Shown here: piece by piece, positions 35,290 to 50,100 of the stretch
Layout of the letters: the number at the start of each line of letters is the position of its first letter
Numbering within the stretch: position 1 is the stretch's first letter
Source: Sanderia malayensis
Lineage: Eukaryota; Cnidaria; Scyphozoa; Semaeostomeae; Pelagiidae
Direction of reading: 5' to 3'
DNA: 64,000 nucleotides
Assembly: GCA_013076295.1 (NCBI GenBank)
Contig: RQOL01000466.1
Location: 4,879,080-4,943,079, forward strand
Program-made: the position numbers and the translations under genes
The notes under the pieces: generated by a model
What the model was told of the DNA's origin: nothing
Seen by the model: the letters and a program-made list of their open reading frames with translations, nothing else
Database searches by the model: none

Positions 35290-38109
35290 CTGTCGATATA
35301 CAAAGAGCATTTATCATTAGACTTGTTATATTATTAGTCTCTGCAATCTGCCAGGGACATTCCTTCCTCCATTAGTCCATTCCCGTTCCCCAATTCAATC
35401 ATTCCAGTTATTGGTTCAGGAACGTCGTATTACACACAAAAACTACAATTTATGCCAAATTTCTTCACGATCTTACGAGCAATCATCAGTTGGTAATAGG
35501 TTGGTTAAGGAATATACAAACCTCAGTTTGCACAAGATAGTTTCTCTGGTTCCTTATTCTTCGCAAAAAGCCGTAAACATCGACATTGTTTTCTGCTGCT
35601 ATTCTTTTCAAGCAAACATCCAACAATATATAGGTCCCGGTTCGACCAACGCCAGCACTAATGCAACAAAACACATTGCAAATTATAGGATGGTATCGTC
35701 AGCCAACTCAGCTGTCTATCCTCTCAAGGTCGGTAAATGAGTACCTAGAATTTCTGGGGGTAAGGGTTTATACCAACTGGACCCACATTGATAAAAGCTA
35801 TCATAGTTGAAGTGGCTATCTAGTATGAATATTCGTAATTACTTATCGAACTATTTCCTTGTCCATCTCTAGCATCAAGCAAAATACCTTACGAAAGTGT
35901 CCACGATAAAAAAGCAGAGAAATACGAAGAAAACCATACCTGCAATGTACCAATATTGGTCCTGGTTTTGGGGGCGTTTTCTCGTTCACCCTTCGCAAGA
36001 ATGTCAGCAAAGAAGATGCAACTGGAACACCATGATCTGGCCACGCAGTAAAATGAAAATGTTGGACAAACTTTTCTTTCCCTGGTTCCTACATCAGCAA
36101 AAATACATTATTAGCTCAAAGCACTAAAAGCAGCTATAGATCACAGATAGGATGACCCTCGAAGCCCACTCTAACTGATTAACGTTTAAAACACAGTAGC
36201 CAAATAATAATGATGTCCCAACTCATCTTAGGTAAGCTTTAAGCAACATGAATTGGCCTCTAATGAGATTTTAACCATATACTTTTGATGAACGTGAATG
36301 GCAAGGTACTAAACAAAAGAGACAACGTACCCTGCTATAAAGGATGCTGAGTTCACTCATGGTGAAGTCCTGAAACTGTATAGATTGAGACACGGATACT
36401 TGAATTGTACCAAATGTTAGTGAACCGGAGAGTGGCCAATATTGCTCACATTTGTTCTGAAAATATAAGAAAACAGGAAGACAACAAAAATTAAACATCC
36501 ATGCAAACAATGCTGGTAAAAGAAAACAGAATGACGGCAAAAATAAAAAATCAGGAAAACAATTTAGAGAGATCAACAAACAAATTAATCAACAAACAAA
36601 CACACCTTTTCTTTTTCTACACATTTAGTCACCATGATAATCATAGAGACACCTTGCTCCCAGACCATTCGCCAATGGTCTTCACAGGTGTTAAGCAAAG
36701 GTCCTGAACAAAAAAGATAGATTTGTAACGATAACGAATATTAACAACATCATTAAAGTAAGAATAAAAAATGAAATAATACAGCTGGAGTGTGTGTGCA
36801 CATACCTTGACATGCAATATAGGTAGCCGGCATTTTATAACCCTAGAAAAAGATATGACGTATACACTGGCATGATGTAAAACACGGGTGAGACATCATT
36901 GGCTAATATTATAGCAGAAGATAATTAGAATATTGCAACTTTTTTTAAATCATATTTAAAGCTGGGCGGAAGAACAAAATTTAAATTTGGGAGGGACAAC
37001 TGTGAAAAGACGTATTTCCAAAGATATCACTTGAAGTAGTGAAAACGAATGGAAGTCCTAAAAATCGAAGATAATAAATGTGACGTCGCAAAAGAAACGT
37101 ATTTACATCTTACGCTGCGTTTACACGGGAAATTTGGAACGGTTCCATTTGGAACTATTCCAAATTATTGCGCAAAGCGGTGCTGTGGAGGCGTCCATGA
37201 CGCGGTTCCACATGGAACTTTTTTCTAACTGATCACATTTGGGTACGGCTAGCAGTTCCATTTGGAACGGTTCCGACAGGTCCCGTGGAAACGGAAGGCC
37301 TAATCGCACTCATTTTGGTACGGTTCCAAATGGAACCGGTCCCGTGTAAACGCAGCCTTAACTTTAAGTAAAGACAATACTTTATAAAAAAGAAACAATA
37401 CAATTACCAGTGTTATTTTCAAACTAAATCACACATTACGAATATTTTTACAAATTTACATTGGATAGAAATAAAAAAATGGTATAAATGGATAAAATTA
37501 GGTCGCTATTGCTACATCGTAAAAAGGCGTGAAACAAGAAGAGAAAGCTTGTTTACAATCTCCAATGAAACGGCCACAAGTTAACAAGGTTCATTTTTTG
37601 ATCTCCTGAAGAGAGTATTAGGGCCCACAATTCGTGTTTTAGCTGATAGATCACATCGAACAAATGGAAATAAATAAAAAGAATGAAACTCACGTCGATA
37701 TAATTTGCGTTGATATAGTCTGAGCCAGGTTCATTGTTGATTAGTCTCAATATTACACGACTGTGATCGTCTGAACAATAAAAAATTAATTAATTAATTC
37801 TGAAAAGAGTATGGGGTGAAAGTACTTACGAAAACCAGCGGCGACGTGAGCATAGCTAAAATTGGACATGCAATGAAGGCCTGCTACAATGCAGCAATTT
37901 TCTGAGACAAAGTAAGAAGTGTATAAACTTGCTTACATGCGTGAATGTTGTTGTATCGATTTTTGGAGCTGTTTATTACATTTGCTGAGTTTTCGTATGG
38001 CATACATTTTGGTGGAGGAAGCCTCTGAAGAAAAAAAAATACAAACTTCAGTAGCCCTGCAAGTAACCTGTGTGCATACGTGGAAACAATGCTTGATAAT
38101 AACAATAAA

Positions 38110-38148
<39 letters not shown>

Positions 38149-41100
38149 GAACAATCGTCATAATTGCAAAATGCACAATACAATTGTGTCAATGAATAAA
38201 GTCGGGGTAGAAATAACGCGAGCTTGAGTTAGCGAAATTTAGGCCCGAGTAGTGCATAAAGCAAATAAACATAAACAGAAAATATAAAAAAAATCGAATC
38301 AATATTGCATGTTGCATACCGAGTATTCTTCGGACATAAGTCTTCCTGAGTTTTCCATTAACCTCTGGCAGTGGGCTTGGAATTCAGCCACAGGGATAGG
38401 TTCTGTACGTGGTAAAAACAAGACATAAATGCAGATTCAGATAAGGATTCTCAGCGAGATTCACATTGGTTCCTATTTAAAGAGCATTCAACTGCAACTT
38501 AGCATGTCCAACAACGTGAATTACCTTCAAATCCTACATTATCACGTCCGCGGACCGCACCATCCACTGGACGAAGCTCCAATTCATTAGGTGGTTCTGG
38601 TTTTTCATCACCTGCATGTCTGAAAATAAATTTCTCAATAAAGTATGGCACAACAAAGGTAGTGACACACTGCTAATCTACACAAATGCTTAGTACAGTC
38701 GGCCACACACATGGTATCGGTAGAGCCTATAGCCCCATTTACACTATAAACGTTAACCCGGGTTAAGGTTTGTAGCGTAATTAGGGCTTATTTGCGGGGC
38801 TTATAAAACAAAGCCCCGCAAGTAAGAAACAGGTTTTTTAGGTTGCAGCCTATTGTTAACAAAGATCTATTGCTTTCCCATTGCTATTGTTATAACTGGT
38901 TTCTTATTTGCGGGCCTTTGCTGTATGGGCTCTACCAATATTATGCATATGCCTGTGACTTTACCCATGGTCCTATTGAACACACAATGGAAAGGCAAAT
39001 ATGTTCTATTTACCTTCTTCTATAAATGAGAAATGCACCAGCAATGGCGGCAATAACCAAAACTGAGACCACACCTCCTACAACTGGACCAACTATGTTG
39101 GGTTTCTTGGTCGGAGCTGGTCCTAAAATGAAATATACGGTAACAATACGTCATTAAAAAGGACATTTCAGATAGACGAACAGTTAGAATAGACGGTTGA
39201 CGAGCTACACGAGGGATAATAACAATAATAATAATGACAAGAATTTGTTTAGTGTTAGTTGTGACAATATGGCTAGACTAATTATAACTGAGTAACCGAG
39301 AGATTGCATCAATTTAGCCAGCAATGCGTAACACATGAATATTGTACCTGTATAGAAGGGGCCGTACCACTGGCTTGAAGAAAACAGGGTCTGAAAACAT
39401 TCAAAATCAATTATCATAATTTGAAAACCTATAGTCAACCAACCAATGGTAAAAAACATGTTCCTATGTTGGGCATTGGCTGCTCTGCCAACCTAAACTG
39501 AATACTGTAAAAAAAAACGCTTTAGCATCTCACTTACATCACTGACAAATGCGCGTTGGAAAACTCTATATTCCGAACCAGGGTTTAGCTTTCCATTGAC
39601 ATAACTATCTTGGCCAGTGCTTCTTCTCTTTCGAGTAGTAGAAGTATTAGAATATGTTTTGCCGTCTCCAACAACGAACGTTCTCCCTCCCGGTGGTATG
39701 GACTTTAGGTTTGCTGTAATATACGGCAATCCAGCCACTTTATCCTTGAAATGTTTCAACTCGCTGTTCTTGTACCCATTCGGGTCGCTCTTAAGCTTTT
39801 CACTAGCCACAACTTCATACACGCAGATCCAATAAAACCTTAACAAAGCAAAAAGTTATCATGCAGTTATAAGCAGTAAAAATCATATCATAGTTAACAT
39901 CCGTCATGTTGAGCTCTCAAGGTAGACTCACTACATTGCATGCTAAAACAACTAAATCGAGATAGATAGAGAATGTGAGCTTATTTCGACTTACTTTATA
40001 GGCCCATTTATGTTAGAGAACTCTTGCAATCGAATCACGAACGTTTCATGAGTTGGCTTAATGGTAACTGTCGCAGGAATGGCCGTTGGAGGCCTGGGAC
40101 CTAATAAAAACATCAAAAATCAAGTCAGAAATAATCCTCATCTTTACACAAAAACTTAAAGTTGAAAACATGAAAGCTGTCAAACCGAATGATAAATAAC
40201 TATCCTCTTAAGAATATAGAAAGAGATAGAAAGTACCCCTTAAACTGACATTGGAATGGTACCTTTCTAACTTACACAAAACAACATTACCGTGTATCAA
40301 GGGATGATACTACACGAAAATCCTTTTTATACACACACACAGTAAGCCGCAAATAAACCCCTGGGCGCTTATTTGATCTTGAAGCCACAAGGGGAGGGGG
40401 TGGTGGTTATTGTAGCAAAGCGCTTATTTGATTTTTCAAGATGCCAAAGAAATTCAAAGAAAAACAAATGTCGTGGCCTACTGCTTTCCCCGTTCCTGCA
40501 AAACTAAAACTTAGCCTAAGAAACTCGATTTGGCTAAAATTTCGAAGAAGCACCCATTTCCTGAAGCGGAATGAAGTGGTGGGCGCTTATTGCTTACTCA
40601 AACCGGCGCTTATTCGAAGAATTACGATACTGTATTTGGAAATACAACACAGCAATCATACTTACTTGCTTTTTTAGTTGTGGTGTTTGTTTCAGCAAAG
40701 TCGCTGGTTCCACCAGATGACACACACACCACCCTGAACAAATATCCTGTAAATGGCTGCAAATTGGAAACATCAACTTTTGTATTAATAGTATCAGGTA
40801 AGGTTGCCCAACCAGTGGAAGAAACCTTCTTATATGTGACTCTATAGGCCTGAAAGTCTCCATGAAAATATTTCGGTCTTATCCAGCTGATTTCAACCAC
40901 CCAGGGGGACTTTGCTACTGATGTAACATCTCTGGGTTTCGTCGGCCCTGCAAAATACAAACATACAGCATTGTGTTAAACCACACAAATTAACGGCATA
41001 CACAGGACAACGATTTCATTTGAAAATCTCGCATATCAGTGAATATAATCATCTTAATATTATCTTCAACATACTGTCATGTTCGGTGGCACATTTAATA

Positions 41101-44100
41101 GTTGTTGTAGCTCCCCAGCCGGCTGAAGTTTGGGCATTCAAAGTGAAAGTGTAATTGCTGTAAAATCCTAGAAAACAAGATATGAAAGGGTCAGATTGGC
41201 AAAGTTATGCTCAAGCATTTGTTTGTTCAAGCATTCAGCTCAGGTTCAAGCGTTTAGTTGCAGCATCAAGTTCAAACAATGTGTTATGGGATTGAATAAA
41301 GCCAACAAAAAGTGACTTTGGTCACCTATTGTAGCCGCTATGTGAGAACATCTTGTTATCAATAAATGAATCATGCTTCACATTTTGAATATGCAAAACA
41401 AAAAAAAGCAAACGTTCTTACGTAATCCGGTAAGATTGAATTCTTTCTTTGAAGCATCAAGTATTTCGTCACCATTACGAAAATCATCACTGAAGTGGGT
41501 TCCGTTATAAACCCAACGAAGATGATAGTGTCGTAGATATCCATTGGGTACTGTTGGTTCGTTCCAAACGAGCTTTATTGACGTCGACGTTAGAGATTGG
41601 CAAGAGGTAAAAGAGGGAGCTTCGGGTTCTAAAAAAGATTCAGATTGTCAATACATACTGCTTTGCGATTTACATAGAGGAACTCAACCATGGCTAAAAA
41701 AGAGCATTTTTATCGCTAAGAGAAAGTGACCTAGATACCCTGATGGCCTATAATTTGATGCTTTCAGATACGTGACTATGTGTATAACTATGATTATGGT
41801 TATGTCTAAGACGTAACAAAGAGTCATGCACTATCACTTTGAGGAAGCCGAATGAACATCAGTCAGAAACACGCCCCCCCCCCATAGAGAAACCAGTCGA
41901 CTTTCCCTCCCAGCTGTAAACATCATTGTCCCTTCCAGCTTTAAAGACGATTCAAATAGTCAAAATATGCTCACTATCTTCGGATGTCCTATTAACGACG
42001 GGGTTGCTTTTCTCACTTTCTTTCACAGTTATGCAGGTAACTCGCACTGAATAACACGTCCACTTATTCAGGCCAGAAATGGAAAGAGATGTGTCAGACG
42101 TAAATTTATTCATTTCATTGCCGACTATACTTCTACGCCCGCGCCCTTCGGGGTTGCCGCCCTCTTTTGTAGTCGTGGAAACGGTCGTTACAGTGGGAAC
42201 GGTCGTTACTGCGGGAACGGTTGTGATTGCTGGCCGTGTTGTTGGCTGGCTTGTGACAGGGCCACTGACGCAATTGGTCTCCCGATAGTAAACACGATAG
42301 TCACGAATGATACCGTTCTGGTGTTCAAATGGTGGAGGCTGCCATTTAACCAATAATGAAGTAGACGTAGAGTTTCTTACAGAATCGATAACTGGTGGCT
42401 TGGTTGGCGCTGAAAGGACACAAAAAATATAGTAAACAAAAGCACATCAAACACAAAAAAAACGAGAGCGAAAAAAATAAAAAGGAAATTAAGTCACCGA
42501 ATTACTACCTGAACAGACACTTTATCATAAAATATTACCAAATCAGCAATGGCAAAGACAAATGCAACATTTCTAATGTTCCATGATAAAAGTTGGGGTT
42601 AGGTAATAAATTCAGTGACTTATCAGGAATCTCCTAATCCCTAAATAAAAATAAATTGATTGCAGAGCATACCATCTTCACTGGTTCGTATAAAGCGCCA
42701 GGCAGTGAAAGGGCCTGCCTTAACTGTAACGGCCGCAATGCTAACATTATAGCAAGTCCACAGTTTTAAATTGCTCAGCGTCGTCATACGTAGATTGAAT
42801 TTTCGAGTGGCGTAATTCCAAACAATTGGTTCACGAACAGATGTTACATTATGGCAATCTACGATGCCATATTTAAAAAGGAAATACCGAATGACGCCGT
42901 GAGTATTGGACTCTAAAGGAGGCAACCAAGTCAACCTCAAACTGGAAGAACTTGCATTCATGGCGTAAAAACTTTCAGGAGCAGACGTTGGAGCTGAAAT
43001 CAAAATCGAAGGATTGCAACATATTCCAATGGTAAACACAAAATAAAAAGCATATACCAATTAAAATCAAAGATGAATCATGAAATGAAAAAAAAATGCT
43101 TTGTTGTCGTTAACGAGGACAACAAAATCAGAAATAACAAAAACAAACCGTGTTCACTGGTTCGCATCTTCCTGAAATTGGCAAATGGACCTTCGCCAAC
43201 TGTTACAGCTGATATGTTGACAGAGTAACATGTCCAAAACGTAAGATTGCCAATAGATACATTCTTTAACGTTGAGCCAACTGTCAAATTCTTCCATACA
43301 ATCGTTGCATTAACTTCTGCACCAGTTCCACATTCTACTGTTGTGTACTTAATAAGATAATATCTTATAAAGCCATGCAACTCTGATGTGATAGGAGATT
43401 CCCAAATGAGACTCAAACTTGTTGCACTTTCATTTGTCACAGTAAAGTTTCTTGGGGCAGAAGTCGGAGCTTAAACATCAAAAGATAAATTTAAACATTT
43501 GTAACAAGGTTAGATAATAAATCATATCACAAAATTCATCAAAGAAAGAAGCTGGACATACCATGTTCACTGGTTCTAACAGACATTACATTTGCAAATG
43601 GCCCTTCGCCAACTGTTACAGCCGATATACTAACACTATAACAAGTCCAGTACGTAAGATTGCCAATAGATACATTCTTTAACGTTGAGCCAACTGTCAA
43701 ATTCTTCCATACAATCGTTGCATTAACTTCTGCACCAGTTCCACATTCTACTTTTGTGTACTTAATAAGATAATATCTTATAAAGCCATGCAACTCTGTT
43801 CTGATAGGGGCTTCCCAAATAAGACTCAAACTTGTTGCACTTTCATTTGTCACAGTAAAGTTTCTTGGGGCAGAAGTCGGAGCTTAAACATCAAAAGATA
43901 AATTTAAACATTTGTAACAAGGTTAGATAATAAATCATATCACAAAATTCATCAAAGAAAGAAGCTGGACATACCATGTTCACTGGTTCTAACAGACATT
44001 ACATTTGCAAATGGTCCTTCGCCAACTGTTACAGCAGATATACTAACACTATAACATGTCCAGTACGTAAGATTGCCAATAGATACATTCTTTAACGTTG

Positions 44101-47100
44101 AGCCAACTGTCAAATTCTTCCATACAATCGTTGCATTAACTTCTGTACCAGTTCCACATTCTACTGTTGTGTATTTAATAAGGTAATATCTTATAAAGCC
44201 ATGCAACTCTGTTCTGATAGGGGCTTCCCAAGTAAGACTCAAACTTGTTGCACTTTCATTTGTCACAGTAAAGTTTCTTGGGGCAGAAGTCGGAGCTTAA
44301 ACATCAAAAGATAAATTTAAACATTTGTAACAAGGTTAGATAATAAATCATATCACAAAATTCATCAAAGAAAGAAGCTGGACATACCATGTTCACTGGT
44401 TCTAACAGACATTACATTTGCAAATGGTCCTTCGCCAACTGTTACAGCAGATATACTAACACTATAACATGTCCAGTACGTAAGATTGCCAATAGATACA
44501 TTCTTTAACGTTGAGCCAACTGTCAAATTCTTCCATACAATCGTTGCATTAACTTCTGTACCAGTTCCACATTCCACTGTTGTGTATTTAATAAGGTAAT
44601 ATCTTATAAAGCCATGCAACTCTGTTCTGATAGGGGCTTCCCAAGTAAGACTCAAACTTGTTGCACTTTCATTTGTCACAGTAAAGTTTCTTGGGGCAGA
44701 AGTCGGAGCTTAAACATCAAAAGATAAATTTAAACATTTGTAACAAGGTTAGATAATAAATCATATCACAAAATTCATCAAAGAAAGAAGCTGGACATAC
44801 CATGTTCACTGGTTCTAACAGACATTACATTTGCAAATGGTCCTTCGCCAACTGTTACAGCAGATATACTAACACTATAACATGTCCAGTACGTAAGATT
44901 GCCAATAGATACATTCTTTAACGTTGAGCCAACTGTCAAATTCTTCCATACAATCGTTGCATTAACTTCTGTACCAGTTCCACATTCTACTGTTGTGTAT
45001 TTAATAAGGTAATATCTTATAAAGCCATGCAACTCTGTTCTGATAGGGGCTTCCCAAGTAAGACTCAAACTTGTTGCACTTTCATTTGTCACAGTAAAGT
45101 TTCTTGGGGCAGAAGTCGGAGCTTAAACATCAAAAGATAAATTTAAACATTTGTAACAAGGTTAGATAATAAATCATATCACAAAACTCATCAAAGAAAA
45201 AAGCTGGACATACCATATTCACTGGTTCTAACAGACTTTACAATTGCAAATGGCCCTTCGCCAACTGTTACAGCCGATATACTAACACTATAACATGTCC
45301 AGTACGTAAGATTGCCAATAGATACATTCTTTAACGTTGAGCCAACTGTCAAATTCTTCCATACAATCGTTGCATTAACTTCTGCACCAGTTTCACATTC
45401 TACTGTTGTGTACTTAATAAGATAATATCTTATAAAACCATGCAACTCTGATGTGATAGGAGATTCCCAAATGAGACTCAAACTTGTTGCACTTTCATTT
45501 GTCACAGTAAAGTTTCTTGGGGCAGAAGTCGGAGCTTAAACATCAAAAGATAAATTTAAACATTTGTAACAAGGTTAGATAATAAATCATATCACAAAAT
45601 TCATCAAAGAAAGAAGCTGGACATACCATGTTCACTGGTTCTAACAGACATTACATTTGCAAATGGTCCTTCGCCAACTGTTACAGCAGATATACTAACA
45701 CTATAACATGTCCAGTACGTAAGATTGCCAATAGATACATTCTTTAACGTTGAGCCAACTGTCAAATTCTTCCATACAATCGTTGCATTAACTTCTGTAC
45801 CAGTTCCACATTCTACTGTTGTGTATTTAATAAGGTAATATCTTATAAAGCCATGCAACTCTGTTCTGATAGGGGCTTCCCAAGTAAGACTCAAACTTGT
45901 TGCACTTTCATTTGTCACAGTAAAGTTTCTTGGGGCAGAAGTCGGAGCTTAAACATCAAAAGATAAATTTAAACATTTGTAACAAGGTTAGATAATAAAT
46001 CATATCACAAAATTCATCAAAGAAAGAAGCTGGACATACCATGTTCACTGGTTCTAACAGACATTACATTTGCAAATGGTCCTTCGCCAACTGTTACAGC
46101 AGATATACTAACACTATAACATGTCCAGTACGTAAGATTGCCAATAGATACATTCTTTAACGTTGAGCCAACTGTCAAATTCTTCCATACAATCGTTGCA
46201 TTAACTTCTGTACCAGTTCCACATTCCACTGTTGTGTATTTAATAAGGTAATATCTTATAAAGCCATGCAACTCTGTTCTGATAGGGGCTTCCCAAGTAA
46301 GACTCAAACTTGTTGCACTTTCATTTGTCACAGTAAAGTTTCTTGGGGTAGAAGTCGGAGCTTAAACATCAAAAGATAAATTTAAACATTTGTAACAAGG
46401 TTAGATAATAAATCATATCACAAAATTCATCAAAGAAAGAAGCTGGACATACCATGTTCACTGGTTCTAACAGACATTACATTTGCAAATGGTCCTTCGC
46501 CAACTGTTACAGCAGATATACTAACACTATAACATGTCCAGTACGTAAGATTGCCAATAGATACATTCTTTAACGTTGAGCCAACTGTCAAATTCTTCCA
46601 TACAATCGTTGCATTAACTTCTGTACCAGTTCCACATTCTACTGTTGTGTATTTAATAAGGTAATATCTTATAAAGCCATGCAACTCTGTTCTGATAGGG
46701 GCTTCCCAAGTAAGACTCAAACTTGTTGCACTTTCATTTGTCACAGTAAAGTTTCTTGGGGCAGAAGTCGGAGCTTAAACATCAAAAGATAAATTTAAAC
46801 ATTTGTAACAAGGTTAGATAATAAATCATATCACAAAACTCATCAAAGAAAAAAGCTGGACATACCATATTCACTGGTTCTAACAGACTTTACAATTGCA
46901 AATGGCCCTTCGCCAACTGTTACAGCCGATATACTAACACTATAACATGTCCAGTACGTAAGATTGCCAATAGATACATTCTTTAACGTTGAGCCAACTG
47001 TCAAATTCTTCCATACAATCGTTGCATTAACTTCTGCACCAGTTTCACATTCTACTGTTGTGTACTTAATAAGATAATATCTTATAAAACCATGCAACTC

Positions 47101-50100
47101 TGATGTGATAGGAGATTCCCAAATGAGACTCAAACTTGTTGCACTTTCATTTGTCACAGTAAAGTTTCTTGGGGCAGAAGTCGGAGCTTAAACATCAAAA
47201 GATAAATTTAAACATTTGTAACAAGGTTAGATAATAAATCATATCACAAAATTCATCAAAGTAAAAAGCTGGACATACCATGTTCACTGGTTCTAACAGA
47301 CATTACATTTGCAAATGGTCCTTCGCCAACTGTTACAGCCGATATACTAACACTATAACATGTCCAGTACGTAAGATTGCCAATAGATACATTCTTTAAC
47401 GTTGAGCCAACTGTCAAATTCTTCCATACAATCGTTGCATTAACTTCTGTACCAGTTCCACATTCTACTGTTGTGTATTTAATAAGGTAATATCTTATAA
47501 AGCCATGCAACTCTGTTCTGATAGGGGCTTCCCAAGTAAGACTCAAACTTGTTGCACTTTCATTTGTCACAGTAAAGTTTCTTGGGGCAGAAGTCGGAGC
47601 TTAAACATCAAAAGATAAATTTAAACATTTGTAACAAGGTTAGATAATAAATCATATCACAAAATTCATCAAAGAAAGAAGCTGGACATACCATGTTCAC
47701 TGGTTCTAACAGACATTACATTTGCAAATGGTCCTTCGCCAACTGTTAAAGCAGATATACTAACACTATAACAAGTCCAGTACGTAAGATTGCCAATAGA
47801 TACATTCTTTAACGTTGAGCCAACTGTCAAATTCTTCCATACAATCGTTGCATTAACTTCTGTACCAGTTCCACATTCTACTGTTGTGTACTTAATAAGA
47901 TAATATCTTATAAAGCCATGCAACTCTGTTCTGATAGGGGCTTCCCAAGTAAGACTCAAACTTGTTGCACTTTCATTTGTCACAGTAAAGTTTCTTGGGG
48001 CAGAAGTCGGAGCTTAAACATCAAAAGATAAATTTAAACATTTGTAACAAGGTTAGATAATAAATCATATCACAACATTCATCAAAGAAAGAAGCTGGAC
48101 ATACCATGTTCACTGGTTCTAACAGACATTACATTTGCAAATGGTCCTTCGCCAACTGTTACAGCAGATATACTAACACTATAACATGTCCAGTACGTAA
48201 GATTGCCAATATATACATTCTTTAACGTTGAGCCAACTGTCAAATTCTTCCATACAATCGTTGCATTAACTTCTGTACCAGTTCCACATTCTACTGTTGC
48301 GTATTTAATAAGGTAATATCTTATAAAGCCATGCAACTCTGTTCTGATAGGGGCTTCCCAAGTAAGACTCAAACTTGTTGCACTTTCATTTGTCACAGTA
48401 AAGTTTCTTGGGGCAGAAGTCGGAGCTTAAACATCAAAAGATAAATTTAAACATTTGTAACAAGGTTAGATAATAAATCATATCACAAAATTCATCAAAG
48501 AAAGAAGCTGGACATACCATGTTCACTGGTTCTAACAGACTTTACAATTGCAAATGGCCCTTCGCCAACTGTTACAGCAGATATACTAACACTATAACAT
48601 GTCCAGTACGTGAGATTGCCAATAGATACATTCTTTAACGTTGAGCCAACTGTCAAATTCTTCCATACAATCGTTGCATTAACTTCTGTACCAGTTCCAC
48701 ATTCTACTGTTGTGTACTTAATAAGATAATATCTTATAAAGCCATGCAACTCTGATGTGATAGGAGATTCCCAAATGAGACTCAAACTTGTTGCACTTTC
48801 ATTTGTCACAGTAAAGTTTCTTGGGGCAGAAGTCGGAGCTTAAACATCAAAAGATAAATTTAAACATTTGTAACAAGGTTAGATAATAAATCATATCACA
48901 AAATTCATCAAAGAAAGAAGCTGGACATACCATGTTCACTGGTTCTAACAGACATTACATTTGCAAATGGTCCTTCGCCAACTGTTACAGCAGATATACT
49001 AACACTATAACAAGTCCAGTACGTAAGATTGCCAATAGATACATTCTTTAACGTGGAGCCAACTGTCAAATTCTTCCATACAATCGTTGCATTAACTTCT
49101 GTACCAGTTCCACATTCTACTGTTGTGTACTTAATAAGATAATATCTTATAAAGCCATGCAACTCTGTTCTGATAGGGGCTTCCCAAGTAAGACTCAAAC
49201 TTGTTGCACTTTCATTTGTCACAGTAAAGTTTCTTGGGGCAGAAGTCGGAGCTTAAACATCAAAAGATAAATTTAAACATTTGTAACAAGGTTAGATAAT
49301 AAATCATATCACAAAATTCATCAAAGAAAGAAGCTGGACATACCATGTTCACTGGTTCTAACAGACATTACATTTGCAAATGGTCCTTCGCCAACTGTTA
49401 CAGCAGATATTCTAACACTATAACATGTCCAGTACGTAAGATTGCCAATAGATACATTCTTTAACGTTGAGCCAACTGTCAAATTCTTCCATACAATCGT
49501 TGCATTAACTTCTGTACCAGTTCCACATTCTACTGTTGCGTATTTAATAAGGTAATATCTTATAAAGCCATGCAACTCTGTTCTGATAGGGGCTTCCCAA
49601 GTAAGACTCAAACTTGTTGCACTTTCATTTGTCACAGTAAAGTTTCTTGGGGCAGAAGTCGGAGCTTAAACATCAAAAGATAAATTTAAACATTTGTAAC
49701 AAGGTTAGATAATAAATCATATCACAAAATTCATCAAAGAAAGAAGCTGGACATACCATGTTCACTGGTTCTAACAGACTTTACAATTGCAAATGGCCCT
49801 TCGCCAACTGTTACAGCAGATATACTAACACTATAACATGTCCAGTACGTGAGATTGCCAATAGATACATTCTTTAACGTTGAGCCAACTGTCAAATTCT
49901 TCCATACAATCGTTGCATTAACTTCTGTACCAGTTCCACATTCTACTGTTGTGTACTTAATAAGATAATATCTTATAAAGCCATGCAACTCTGATGTGAT
50001 AGGAGATTCCCAAATGAGACTCAAACTTGTTGCACTTTCATTTGTCACAGTAAAGTTTCTTGGGGCAGAAGTCGGAGCTAAAACATCAAAAGATAAATTT

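Noticed and set aside
38111..38143. CRISPR-like or other structured array
   Set aside because: It is a simple trinucleotide microsatellite; no CRISPR array or prokaryotic feature exists in the window.
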